From positions 29,137,708 to 29,201,707 of the forward strand of contig LR990039.1 in assembly GCA_905147135.1 (NCBI GenBank): 64,000 bases of DNA, in the 5' to 3' direction. The notes under the pieces are model-generated. The model was not told where the DNA came from. It did not search any database and saw only the letters and a program-made list of their open reading frames with translations. This document shows, one piece after another, positions 1 through 11,380 of the stretch; within the stretch, counting starts at the first letter, position 1; every line of letters starts with the position of its first letter. Both the position numbers and the translations under genes were made by a program. Source of the stretch: Blastobasis lacticolella (Eukaryota > Arthropoda > Insecta > Lepidoptera > Blastobasidae).

Positions 1-164
1 TCTGAGTTTGTATTTAGTGTTACACTTACACGACACAACAAGACTTTTGAATCATTCTAAGCTAATATCTAGCTAACTAGCTACCAAGAAACAAATAACT
101 AGGTTGCTCAAGTACAAGTACAAGTAGTTAATTTATTCCACAGAAATTAGTAAGTTCATAAACT

Positions 165-176
165 TGGTATCAGAGA
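165..176 (+). promoter_or_regulatory. Possible copia-type primer-binding site (tggtatcagaga)
   Basis: The 12 bases resemble the initiator-Met primer-binding site found just after the 5' LTR of many copia-type retrotransposons (tggtatcagagc). The same 12 bases occur in copy A' at 6377-6388. No paired LTR and no gag frame follow, so this may be chance or the trace of a dead element. Confidence 0.2.
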
Positions 177-345
177 TTAACTATTTAGTAAGATCAATCG
201 ACATCAGTTCGACTCTAACCTGATTTTCCCCAAAAAGTAAACATCTTCACAGCGGAAAAACCGAGAAAAATTTCCCAAATTTATGCAATTTACCATACCA
301 GTCAACCGACGCAACTCATTCAAAATCACTCATTTGTATACCTAT

Positions 346-438
346 ATTTCTTTTTTTATGTAATGCGACAGACAAACATGCAAGCGGGCCACCTAATGGA
401 AAGTGGTTACCGCTACCTATGGTCATCAGCAACACCAG
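346..438 (-). mobile_element. LINE 3' tail fragment, 'ggcggtgatc..taccatcag' family
   Basis: On the reverse strand this reads through a 'gcggtaaccactttccatta' block, then 'ggtggcccgcttgc', then an A-rich end. The same tail is at 6553-6644, 18268-18402, 33521-33590 and 34081-34165. At 34081 it is joined to a Jockey-type endonuclease, which suggests the source family. The short reverse-strand peptides readable here are not real proteins. Confidence 0.65.
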
Positions 439-1795
439 GGGCGCTACCATTGCGTTGCCCGTCTCTGAGGAGACCTCTAATATACCTCTTGAACGATCAC
501 ATCTCATAGTACAAAGCAAATACTGTGGCTGAAGCTCATTCCATATCCGAATTGTACGAGCAAGAACTGTTTCATCTGAATTCTCTCATCGAGCACGCGG
601 TTCTGATCAAATCTCAACAAAAGTGTTCCGCATCAAAGGGGCTCGCCGGCGCTGCGCCACGCCGGTGTCTATTGACAATAAGAGCCTAACGTGGTACCTT
701 TATATGGCCATCGTGCGTCGCGTTGCTCGATGCAAATGGAAAAATGTGGAATATACTGGTCTGTAGACTCGATGCGGTTGGTGAACGAATGCTGTGTTGA
801 ATTTTCATTTATTTCATATTTTTTACATTGTAACAGACATTTTATTGATATGAGAAGCCTGTAACAGCTCAGTGAATACCTACCTATGCATCAGCGTCAG
901 AAAACATAGAGGCTGAAACATTTTAACTGAAGTAATAAAAACGATAATATGTTTAGTGAAAGTGTAGAAACATTTTATTTAAAAGAAATACATTAACAAA
1001 TAATAAAGAATACAGGCGACATTTACATTGGAGAAATTGATGCGAAGATACTACAGATAGTTGGGTACCTACGATAGTATAGTCTCATAGAATCGCGTCG
1101 CTCAGCGGCGGTGCAGTTCCACGATTTCACCTCTATCTACCTATCTAGCTACCTGCTTACTGCTTAGTATTAATATTGTGCTGTGCACTATAGAGCAATG
1201 ACGGCTCTGTTCTGCGGCGAAACCCGTACCAGCGCCACAGCTCTATCGTCGTGATAATCGCATGTGGTGTGACGAAACAACACAGTTCTTTTCACGACAA
1301 TACTTAACAAGATTTTGAACTTGAAGTTGGCAATAACACTTTTTGGACTTTGAAGAACATTAGCCGCGCCGCGCCGTTCCGTATCGTTTGCTATGACGCT
1401 CTGGAGTAAGCCGGTAATGGAGTGGAGGAACAGGCAAAATATTATGTAGGGCAACTGTGCCACGGTGCCTTATCGTTGTAATGCCGTTTAGTTCATGCAA
1501 AGCAATAGAAATAAGATCTTCACATTTTTTCGACAATGTCCAATTGTCTATTAAAATTTCACCGTAAAGCTTGGCCTTGTTACCCGATACAGGCGCGATT
1601 GCAAAAACTTTCAGTCCAAAATTATACTTAGGCATACGTTAAAAAAATACCGTGAAGCGATTCTGATATAACTTCAGAATTTGCTAAATCGAACGCTGTA
1701 ATTGTTTGATTGATTGTCTCACAGATGATGTGAATAGTAGTTGTCACCGTTATGCTGTAAAATTTTTCAATTGAAAGGTTTATGCTTTATCAATA

Positions 1796-3333
1796 TTGTA
1801 GTCTTCAGTCGGGAAATCTGATCAACATTTACGTCAATAAAAATGTGTTTATGTACTTTAAACGAAATCATAGGAGCTGCCAAGTTCAACGTAACATCAT
1901 TAAATGTAATGAGGCGACTCCTCCAGATGCAGTTAAAAATTCACAAAATGGTATTGGCTGACCTTCGATTGAGTGTACTCGAGTTAGGAAACATTTTTAA
2001 AATTGCCGTATACGATATACTTGACTGAAAATTTATATTTGGAATGCCGTGCAAAACTACTTGAAGAAATTTCAGGCGAGAGTTTTGAGACGTTTCAGAG
2101 CAATGATGCAGAATTTTTGCTGATATATTACCGTAATTGTGACCAACATGAAAGAGTAGTCAAAATATGGACTGAAGAGGAAAAAGAAAACATGTGGTGG
2201 CGAAATTGAGAAAAATATGGTCTCATTTGCCTAAAAACATTTTAGATTTTTGTTTTCCGTTTAAGGATTGTCCATTGAAAGGGTGCGATGGCCAAGATTA
2301 CAGAGTTACAAATGGATTTGCGTTTTCATGTATCCTATTCACACTAGGCCCTCTCAGATTATTTTCTGGTTCCGAATTTTAAAAAAATGACTCGTTGGCT
2401 CCCCATGTAAAGAATCCATAATAATTATCCAAAAAAAAATTACTTTTTCTTGGTTAGGCCAGATGCCTATCGGACAGCCTTGTATGTTACGGATTTTTAC
2501 GCTATCAGTAGTGAACCTAAGCATCTAAGGTATGCAATATGTTATCCGCGCGTGTGTTCTTTGGCCGCATCCTCATTTGCCAAGTGAGATGACAAAAACA
2601 CCTGGCTAGTTCTGGTGAAAAAAGAGTAACCGAAAATATCTTTAAATGTGAAAAACGGATGAAGGAAGGAAACCCTTTTGAGTTGTCCTGGCTCGAAACG
2701 TATTCGCCGACGTACCTTTATTTGATGGCAAACATTACCTACCGCCAGACACTTTTGGAGGGCTCATGAAATATATGGTTTTATGGCTATAAATTTGAAA
2801 ACAAGGATTGAATTTACTTTTTTTAAAGGTTATTTGGAGCATATCGGGCTTTACATCAGGATCGTCATTTTATTTACGCTTCTTTAAATAGCTGTCCGGG
2901 TCGCCGGCGAACGCCACGCACCGAGTTGTATATTGCTTATTAAAGCAATCGATCCAATTAAAACTTACTGAGTAAAGCAAACATCTCCGGTTTTACTCTG
3001 TGCTACTCGTTTAATACCCGATTGCATTACACTTAGGCGACTCTTAAGTAGACGTCTTGAGATATTCCCAAACATTTAGACATCACGAAATCGGTGTCAT
3101 AAAGTTAAGAGAGATACTTAATACACCAATTTGTATTAAAACTACAATAGTGGAAAATTTTTTCGTCTGGTGGGCTAAGATAGTTATTTATTGCAAATTG
3201 TGGGAATATAAAAAAACAATCGCGGTAATGCTTCGTGATTATTCATGAGGTTTAGGTTTCTAGAGTGCAACTATGATTTCATCAATGCAGTTTTAATTGA
3301 GTATTATTAACTAAAGTGACTTTGCTTTGCTAC
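1796..3333 (+). repeat. Tandem duplicate unit B (decayed element)
   Basis: This unit of about 1.54 kb is followed after 30 bp by a near copy at 3364-4938. Both contain an ATG frame of about 61 codons (here 1843-2028) starting MCL and ending AVYDILD, followed by broken frames. The eight amino-acid differences between the two frames come from nine base changes, none synonymous. This argues against selection on the peptide. I do not recognise the element. Confidence 0.88.
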
Positions 3334-3363
3334 TTTTTTGTTTTTATAAATATTTTCTTATAA

Positions 3364-4938
3364 TTGTAGTCTTCAGTGAGGAAATCTGATCCTTTATTTA
3401 CGTCAATAAAAATGTGTTTATCTACTTTAACCGAAATCATAGCAGCTGCCAAGAACAACGTAACATCATTAAATGTAAAGAGGCGACTCCTCCAGATACA
3501 GTTAAAAATTCACGAAATGGTATTGGCTGACCTTCGATTGAATGTACTCGAGTTAGGAAACATTTTTAAAATTGCCGTATACGATATACTTGACTGAAAA
3601 TTTATATTTGGGAATGCTGTGCAAAACTACTTGAAGAAATTTCAGGCGAGAGTTTGGAGAGGTTTCAGAGCAATGATGCAGAATTTTTGCTACGATTTAT
3701 TACCATAATTGTGACCAACATGAAAGAGTAGTCAAAATATGGACTGGAGAGGAAAAAGAAAACATGTGGTGGCGAAATTGAGAAAAATATTGTCTCATTT
3801 GCCTAAAAAACATTTTAGGTTTTTGTTTTCCGTTTAAGGCATTGTCCATTGAAAGGGTGCGATGGCCAAGATTACTAAGTTACAAATGGATTTGCGTTTT
3901 CATATATCCTATTCACACTCTCAGATTATTTTCTGGAACCGAATTTTGAAAAAATGGCTCGATCGCTCCCAATGTAAAGAATCCAAAATAATTTTCCAAA
4001 AAAAAAAAGCTTTTTCTTGGTTAGGCCAAGTGCCTATCGGACATCCTTGTATTTTATGGATTTTTACGCTATCCGTAGTGAACCTAAGCATCGAAGGTAT
4101 ACCTGAGGAATGAAATATGTTACCTGCGCGTGTGTTCTTTGGCTGCATCCTCATTTGCCAAGTGAGATGACAAAAACACCTGGTTAGTTCTGGTGAAAAA
4201 AGAGTAACCGAAAATATCTTTAAATGTGAAAAACGGATGAAGGAAGGAAACCCTTTTGAGTTGTCCTGGCTCGAAACGTATTCGCCGACGTAGCTTTATT
4301 TGATGGCAAACATTACCTACCGCCAGAAACTTTTGGAGGGCTCATGAAATATATGGTTTTATGGCTATAATGTTTGAAAACAAGGACTGAATTTACTTAT
4401 TTCAAAGGTTATCTGGAGCATATCGGGCTTTAGATCAGGATCGTCATTTTATTTACGGTTCTTTAAATAGCTGTCCGGGTCGCCGGCGAACGCCACGCAC
4501 CGAGTTGTATATTGTTTATTAAGCAATCGATCCAATTAAAACGTACTGAGTAAAGCAAACAACTCCGGTTGTACTCTGTGCTACTCGGTTAATGCCCGAT
4601 TGCACTACACTTAGGCGACTCTTAAGTAGATGTTTTGAGATATTCCCAAGCATTTAGACATCACGAAATCGGTGTCATAAAGTTAAGAGTGATACATAAT
4701 ACGTCCCTAAATGTGTACCAATTTGTATTAAAACTACAATAGTGGAAAATTGTTACGTTTCTACAGTGATGGCCTGATGTGCTAAAATAGTTATTTATTG
4801 CAAACTGTGGGAATCTAAAAAACAATTGCGGTAATGCTTCGTGATTATTCATGAGGTTTAGGTTTCTAGAGTGCAACTATGATTTCATCAATGCAGTTTC
4901 AATTGAGTGTAATAACTAAAGTGACTTTGCTTTGCTAC
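3364..4938 (+). repeat. Tandem duplicate unit B'
   Basis: Second copy of unit B, about 1.57 kb, with small indels, for example extra bases near 4700-4720 and different A runs near 4005. Both copies end at the same point ('tttgctttgctac'). Frames in this copy (3409-3597, 3862-4113) are conserved in place but are broken relative to one another. Class unknown. Confidence 0.88.
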
Positions 4939-4949
4939 GGATATCCCTA

Positions 4950-5222
4950 AGGAATGCTATCAGGAACTACGAGATACGTAGACGGACCGGTGTTACGAAT
5001 TGAGTTGCCAGATTGAAGTGGCATTGGACTGTTTATCCCACGAGCTCTTCGGATGGACGCTGTAGACAACAATTAACTTTGTGGCAGCCAAGAACTGTCA
5101 CAAGAAATCCTGGCAGACCAAAGGCAAGATGGTCCGATGATATCACCATGGTGGCCTGCAAGATGTGGACGAGGGAAACTTCTGTCGGTCAGGAAAAGAA
5201 GCTTTGCCTCCCCAAATGCTGA
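4950..5222 (+). pseudogene. Broken C-terminal end of an RTE-type LINE reverse transcriptase ORF
   Basis: In two frames this reads the typical C-terminal region: RNYEIRRRTGVTN, an in-frame stop, VARLKWHW, then after a frameshift LTLWQPRTVTRNPGRPKARW followed by SDDI. The block 'GRPxxRWxDDI' near the C-terminus is characteristic of insect RTE-like LINEs. It lies directly after unit B'. No (GATGAT)n tail is visible, so the 3' end is missing or rearranged. It is dead, with at least one stop and one frameshift. Confidence 0.7.
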
Positions 5223-6208
5223 TGTAGAAGAATAGAGGAAATAACATAAAATTGGAAAAGGATTTAAAAGTTTCGTACTGTAACGGGTTTAAAGTGATAC
5301 AAAGCAATGCTCGTGTGCACATATTAGCAGAATGCACAGAGGGCAGACCCCTGCAGAACGTGACGTGGATGCGCTTTAGCATACCTCCGCACGCATTCCG
5401 AAAGCTTCAATTATCGAAATTGGTGATTCATGCCCCATGCCCGGGACCGATAGTCAATAGTCAATGTATTACATTGTATATCTGCATGAAATCCATGTGG
5501 GTATGGTAAAATATATTATTTAAGTTAATATTGGTAACAGCTCTGTCGTGTTTAAGCTTAATTTCAATTAGACAATGTGTGCTTCCTTCTTAATGAGTTT
5601 GATTTCCTTTTTTACTATTGAAAGATATATTTATTGTCCTACTAAATAAATAAATATGGATTTTTATTTTTGTAAACTATCTAAGCTACGTCAGATTCAG
5701 AGTGAACGGAGCCTCTTATTATTATATATTTAATATATGCCAGGGGATCCGTTGCCGCTACAGGTGACTGTACAAACCGATTCATCATAGTTCCTCCATC
5801 TTCAACAAGAACACAGTTCCTTAATAATTCCTACGACATTGCAACTCTTGCAACCAAGGATACATATTTAACGGTTCTTTTTTGGCCGCGTCGGTATATT
5901 TTTCAATCTCGCTCCAGTGGAAATATCTACGCTAAAAGATTAATGTTATTCCTTCGGTTTATCGCGACCCGAGGCTGACCCGGCATCCCTGCAGTGCTTG
6001 AAGCTTTAAAAGTGTTTATATAAAAAAGAGGAAAATAAATTACTCGCAATATTTTCGCCCAAATTGCTCTTCTACTAGCAAAATCCACAGCTGAATCGTT
6101 TATGGTAATATGTCCCGCGTTTTGCATGTAACGTGTTTAACTAGTGGCGATTTATAAGTTAACAATTTGTAGATATTAGTCAGCGATGGAAATTGTCTCC
6201 TGATTTAA
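5223..6208. other. Unrecognised AT-rich stretch between B' and A'
   Basis: No domain, tail, TSD or inverted repeat is recognisable. An ATG frame of 85 codons at 5252-5509 has no recognisable motif. Confidence 0.5.
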
Positions 6209-6552
6209 TCTGAGTTTGTATTTAGTGTTACACTGACACGACACACCAAGACTTTTGCTTCGTTCTAAGCTAATAAATATCTAGCTAACTAGCTACCAAG
6301 TAACAAGTAACTAGGTTACTCAAGTACAAGTACAAGTAGTTAAATTATTCCACAGAAATTAGTAAGTTCATAAACTTGGTATCAGAGATTAACTATTTAG
6401 TAAGATTAATCGACATCAGTTCGACTCTAACCTGATTTTCCCCAAAAAGAAACACACAGCGGAAAAACAGATAAAAGTTTCCCAAATTTATGCAATTTTC
6501 TATACCAAGCAACCGACGCAACTCATTCAAAATCACTCATTTGGATACCTAT

Positions 6553-6644
6553 ATTTCTTTTTTTATGTAATGCGACAAACAAACAAGCAAGCGGGCCACC
6601 TGATGGAAAGTGGTTACCGCCACCTATGGTCATCAGCAACACCA
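6553..6644 (-). mobile_element. LINE 3' tail fragment within copy A'
   Basis: Homologue of the tail at 346-438, at the same position within the larger repeat. It was therefore present before the A/A' duplication. Confidence 0.65.
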
Positions 6645-7333
6645 GCATACAAAGGAAATACTGTGGCTGAAGCTCATTCCATATCCGAATTGCACGAGCA
6701 AGAAATGTTTCATCTGAATTCTCTCATCGAGCACGCGTTCTGATCAAATCTCAACAAAAGTGTTCCGCATCAAAGGGGCTCGCCGGCGCCGCGCCACGCC
6801 GGTGTCTATTGACAATAAGAGCCTAACGTGGTACCTTTATATGGCTATCGTGCGTCGCGTTGCTCGATGCAAATGGAAAAATGTGGAATATACTGGTCCG
6901 TAGACTCGATGCGGTTGGTGAACGAATGCTGAGTTGAATTTCCATTTATTTCATATTTTATTACATTGTAACAAACATTTTATTGACATGAGAAGCCTGT
7001 AACAGCTCAGTGAATACCAACCTATGCATTAGCGTCAGAAAAAACATAAAGAGGCAGAAACATTTTAACTGAAGTAATAAAAACGATAATATGTGTAGTG
7101 AAAGTGTAGAGACATTTTATTTCAAAGAAAAACATTTACAAATAATAAAGAATACAGGCGACATTTACATTGGAGAAATTGATGCGAAGATACTACAGAT
7201 AGTTGGGTACTTACGATAGTATAGTCTCATAGCATCATGTCACTCAGCGGTGGTGCAGTTCCACGATTTCACCTCTATCTACCTATCTACCTACCTACTT
7301 ACTGCTTAGTATTAATATTGTGCTGTGCACTAT

Positions 7334-7514
7334 TGAGTGGAGACCGCGACTCGGCAAGCGTAGTGTAGGACGCCCCCCGGCCAGATGGAGTGACGATTTG
7401 CGAAAGGCTGCGGGTAGATGCTGGATGCGGCAAGCTGAGGACAGGGTGCATTGGCGCTCTTTGGGGGAGGCCTATGTCCAGCAGTGGCCTAGTATAGGCT
7501 GATGATGATGATGA
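7334..7514 (+). mobile_element. 5'-truncated RTE-type LINE tail with 10-bp TSD
   Basis: The 181-bp insertion is bounded by direct copies of tgtgcactat (7324-7333 and 7515-7524). Copy A has a single copy of that site and no insertion. The insert encodes the last ~55 residues of an RTE-type ORF, including GRPPARWSDDL and ending VHWRSLGEAYVQQWPSIG plus stop, followed by a (GATGAT)n tail. These are the hallmarks of target-primed reverse transcription with strong 5' truncation. The reading frame of the fragment is intact. Confidence 0.93.
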
Positions 7515-8056
7515 TGTGCACTATAGAGCCATGATGGCCCAGTTCTGCGGCGAACCAGCGCCGTAGCTCTATCGTCGTGACAATCGCATGTGGTGTGACG
7601 AAACAACACAGTTCTTCCCACGACAATACTTAACAAGATTTTGAACTTGAAGTTGGCAATAATACTTTTTGGACTTTGAAGTACATTAGCCGCGCCGCGC
7701 CGTTCTGTATCGTTTGCTATGACGCTCTGGCGTAAGCCGGTAATGGAGTGGAGGAACAGGCAAAATATTATCTAGGGCAACGGTGCCACGGTGCCGTATC
7801 GTTGTAATGCCGTTTAGTTCATATAAAGCAATAGAAATAAGATTTACACATTTTTTCGACAATGTCCAATTGTGTATCATAAAATTTCACCGTAAAGCAT
7901 GGCCTTGTTACCCGATATAGGCGCGTTTGCAAAAACTTTCAGTCCAAAATTGTACTTATATGCTAGAAAAAATCTTGAAGCGATACTGATTTAACTCCAG
8001 AGTTTGCCAAATGTAATTGTTTGATTTATTTGTCTCACAGATAATGTGAATAGTAG

Positions 8057-9744
8057 AATAAAGCTGTCTGAGTCTTGTGCGGCTTGAACCCCTCGCTCCA
8101 CTCAGGGCATAATCCGTCGCTGCGCTCAGTATCCAATATGCCGTCCATAACGGACAATGCTTCCCTTGGCGTATAATCTGCTATTGTCGAGCCTATCGGC
8201 TCCGATGCAGCGAAGCCCCGCCACTCTAAAGCGTTTCCAGCTATAAGCACAACCGATTTAGAACACGGACGTTAAAGGATTAAGGGCATTATCAACAAAT
8301 GGAAATAAAAACATAATGTAGGTATTTGAAACTAAAGCAAAACTGCCAATTATAAATCTATTTAGTTCTAACGACACTGGCCGGCCACCTTTTCCCACCA
8401 ACGCCACTCTCATATTCACCACTGCCACTGTGTAATGTTGTTTATCTACACTCATAGCGTAATATTCCAATTTCATATTCGAAAACAGTTGTTTAAGGAT
8501 ACACTTTTTTCACGCTAGTCTATGATATTTTAAAAAAATACTTTTCGATACAGCATTTCCCATACTAATTTCATTACAGCTGTAACGTAAAATAACTTTT
8601 TAATCTTTATGCAACACTTTTGTTTTTTTATTTTTTATCGGGCGCCGGCCGAGACATAGCGAAATGTAGGCTGAATACCTAAATGTCTTTGACAAATACA
8701 AAATTTGAATTCAAAATTCAAATTTTTCTGTTTATATTTGTGTGTAATTATTTTCTCGCTAAACAGAATATTTTTTCTATTTGTTGTAATTTGTGTTTGT
8801 GAATGTTTTTCAAAATATGAAATTAGTGACGTAAATTTCCCGCATCTTGATATCCTCAACGCGTAGATACAACAGAACTGAATCGCAGCTTACTTCCAGC
8901 AAAGTTGAGAAAATTATAGGTATGATATTTTAACATAAAAAATATGAGAAAATAAAGAATATAAGAGTGTAGATGAAGTAGTGTATCCAACAGCCTATAA
9001 TTAGGTATTAAAACACTCGTGTCAAAACACTAATGTTTTAATACACCCTTTTATATGACAGTTGCATAAACTACTATTAAAGATTGATTATCGCTGTACA
9101 TCTATAATATGTTGCTTGGAGGCCTGACAATGTTACCTAATCGTCAGGAGATCTATCGCGGGACGCATCGCGCCGCCGCCGTCAGACGCACCGAGACGCT
9201 GGCTCTGAATCTAATTCCGACTATATCAACTAGACGAAGCCTGCGAATTTGATGGAAGTCACGTGCCTATTACAATGATAGATTTAGTTGCAAATGGGCG
9301 AGTTCAGCACCTAAGCCAATCAAATCAATTCTAAGCTTTCCATGAATGATTAGATCTCGGTCTTGGAGTATAGTACAAGTGATAGCAAAGATTTATTACG
9401 ATGGTCTGAGAATATTGGAATACGAGGGCAAGACATTTTCTACTTACTTAAATTAAATCGTAACTCTGCTTATGAGGTCTTCATATTATTTACGCAAATC
9501 TACCGTATAGTGGGGTTCATAAAGAATATGAGACCATCTCCGCAGTCTGCAAATAGATTATTAAATGAGAAACTTTTGCAATATGTTGAACACGCGCTTC
9601 TTTAAGTATTTCGAGAAAACCTCTTTTATACGAAGTTTATTAGGTATATACACAACAATAAAAAAGTCTATTTATTCCTGCTACAATATTAAATATATTT
9701 TCAGATATTATATTTATGACTATTAACCATTTTTATTACTATCT
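8057..9744. other. Unrecognised AT-rich stretch
   Basis: Frames at 8035-8250 and 8258-8476 (reverse) and 9363-9605 (forward) show no recognisable motif. One short hairpin lies at 9005-9044. The sequence at 8090-8240 is richer in CpG than its surroundings but I cannot assign it. Confidence 0.5.
9005..9044. repeat. Short inverted repeat (hairpin)
   Basis: The arms gtattaaaacactcgtg (9005-9021) and cactaatgttttaatac (9028-9044) pair nearly fully around a 6-base loop. Confidence 0.6.
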
Positions 9745-10110
9745 GAAAGTGTAATATGTCCGAGCCATGGTTACATGGAACGCCTTTAAAAATACAATAC
9801 AATACAAAACTCTTTATTGCACACCAGAGAACATAAGAGAAAATAAGTGTGAATACGATATTTTTACAAGAAGATTTTTTTTTGTATAATATTTTTATTA
9901 CCATCTGAAAGATTAATATGTTCAAGCCAAGGTTAAACGGTACTCCTCTGAAAATAAGTGTGAAGACGATATATTTACAAAAAGAAATTCTTAATATTAA
10001 CTTTCTTTTTACCACCAGAAAGCTTTAATATGTCCAAGCCATGGTTACCCAGCACGCTTCTGAAAAGAAGTGTGAAGACGATATATTTACAAGACGAAAA
10101 TGATGTACAA
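9745..10110. repeat. Three-copy tandem repeat, unit ~110 bp
   Basis: Each unit contains 'taatatgtccaagccatgg' or a close variant, followed by 'aagtgtgaagacgatatatt' or a close variant. Unit centres lie near 9760-9860, 9915-9985 and 10025-10095. The first unit is lengthened by a short LINE-tail insertion at 9789-9835. The reverse-strand frames across it reflect the periodicity. Confidence 0.8.
9789..9835 (-). mobile_element. Short LINE 3'-end insertion, (TACAA)n type
   Basis: On the reverse strand this reads 'gtgtgcaataaagagttttg' followed by repeated 'tattg'. I associate this 3' end with lepidopteran non-LTR elements. It interrupts the first unit of the 110-bp tandem repeat and is absent from units 2 and 3. 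Confidence 0.55.
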
Positions 10111-11302
10111 TTTCCATTTGGTATTATTTCCAAAGTTTTCAAAGATATTGTTAGCGCGCTCCTCTGCAGGTATAATGAGTTTTGGCACAGTTTAATTTGT
10201 GTTGTTCCATCATTTGGGACTACAGTATTACCTACAACGATAATTATAATCAACATTTGCTCAATCAAGTGGGATAATCATTAAAGTTCCGTAAAGTTTG
10301 TCTGAATAGGAAGTCGAGTTTGGTACTTCAGTTCAGTTGGCAACAACGGCGACACAGCCCGTTGGCAACGACGCGTGCCAAGGACGCGGATAGTGCGTAA
10401 TGTTAGCAACTCAATATTGAGACCACACTACTTTCTCTAAAACGTAACAAACAAGTTAATCGCGCCATAAACCAGATCCTTCATACAGGATATAAAAAGA
10501 AGAGTTGCAAAGCATTTTAAGTCAGACTGGAACTGAGAGTCAGTAGGCGGAACATTAAGAGCAGTACTTAAATCCTGTCTAAAATTGGCTGGGGCCGTAA
10601 ATTTCGGTTAATGTCTGTCGAAACGATCCGGCACAATAGGACTGTAACGGCGGCCAGGAGGCAGGCATCTTGCCCCGGTTTAATGTCAAGAAATCCGAAA
10701 ACTTTACGATTAATAACTGTGTTAACACCCGAATTCGGCATCCCTCATGCACGACAATAGCGGCCAACAGCTGCCGCGACGCGACAACCCGACACTCCGA
10801 AATCGACATGGCTTACTGGATCGTCCCAGTCGATCCACAGACACATTCCACGCTCACCGGCGCTAGGAACTCCGTTTCCAGAGAAAACGTTAACAATGAA
10901 AACCTTTTAAATCCGAATGGAAACGGAAAAGAAAATACTTTTGATTAGCCCCAGTACAGCGGGGTAACAATGGAATGAAAAATATTGGATTGAAAGGGAC
11001 GCTTTGTCGGCTGGAATGCAATCAGTGATTCAATTTTATTGCGTTCAATACTTTGAAATTTGTTTCGGGGCGTTCGACCACGGGCGCCCTCCAGATGACG
11101 GTCAATAATAGTTGGCAACATAACGGCCACTTGATAAATTGCTTTGTGGCAATATTGTAGTTTGCTTTCCATTTCTATAAACATTGCGTTTAATATCTGA
11201 AGGAAATGAGACTGGGAAAAAGTGGTCTGTGAAACAGCAGCTTTCTGGTGATGACCTATGGGTTAGGGTGCCTCAGCTGCATATTTGTACCAGATGGCAT
11301 CA
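10111..11302. other. Unrecognised stretch with CpG-rich part
   Basis: An open frame runs on the forward strand from 10640 to 10948, with its first ATG only at 10808. The opposite strand is also open at 10579-10809. Neither product is recognisable. A candidate core promoter lies just upstream (10485-10548). Confidence 0.4.
10485..10548 (+). promoter_or_regulatory. Candidate TATA/initiator core promoter
   Basis: A TATAAAAAG box at 10492-10500 is followed about 30 bp later by tcagact (10523) and then by tcagtag (10541). Both resemble the arthropod initiator TCAGTY at the expected distance. No recognisable gene or LTR lies downstream, so this is a sequence-pattern call only. Confidence 0.3.
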
Positions 11303-11380
11303 AAATCGGTAACGGCAGTTTCGAGAATACGGCAAGTGTGACAAATGAATGCTTTTTCTCGAAACTGCCGTGTCCGATTT
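11303..11380. repeat. 78-nt hairpin with ~25-bp arms
   Basis: The left arm (11303-11327) contains acggcagtttcgagaa and the right arm (11356-11380) contains ttctcgaaactgccgt. Pairing covers about 23 of 25 positions around a 28-base loop. The size and shape are like a microRNA precursor or the two ends of a tiny foldback transposon. No second copy is seen in the window. Confidence 0.75.

Larger units (their letters stand above)
1..1740. repeat. Long dispersed direct repeat, copy A (left end cut by window)
   Basis: This stretch is repeated in the same orientation at 6209-8056, with scattered substitutions and small indels. The first bases of the window match 6209 onward, so copy A may begin further left. 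Homology stops at 1740, just after a shared 'tgaatagtag'. Compared with A', this copy keeps about 75 bp after the LINE tail (around 440-515) and lacks the 181-bp LINE insertion found in A'. A reverse-strand frame at 1360-1635 has a counterpart in A' but I do not recognise it. Probably a decayed transposon or segmental duplicate; class unknown. Confidence 0.9.
6209..8056. repeat. Long dispersed direct repeat, copy A'
   Basis: Second copy of the repeat at 1-1740, in the same orientation. It has lost about 75 bp after 6644 and gained the LINE insertion at 7334-7514 with its target duplication. It diverges from copy A after 8056. Unit B does not follow this copy, so the duplication did not carry the whole A-B block. 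Confidence 0.9.

Noticed and set aside
316..519. Reverse-strand peptide with HFPLGGPLACL, similar to one at 34045-34239
   Set aside because: Both read the common LINE tail ('ggtggcccgc' block) and its flank.
10670..10948. 92-codon frame as a small gene
   Set aside because: The apparent start is TTG, the first ATG is at 10808, and the opposite strand is equally open. Kept only as part of a weak promoter finding.
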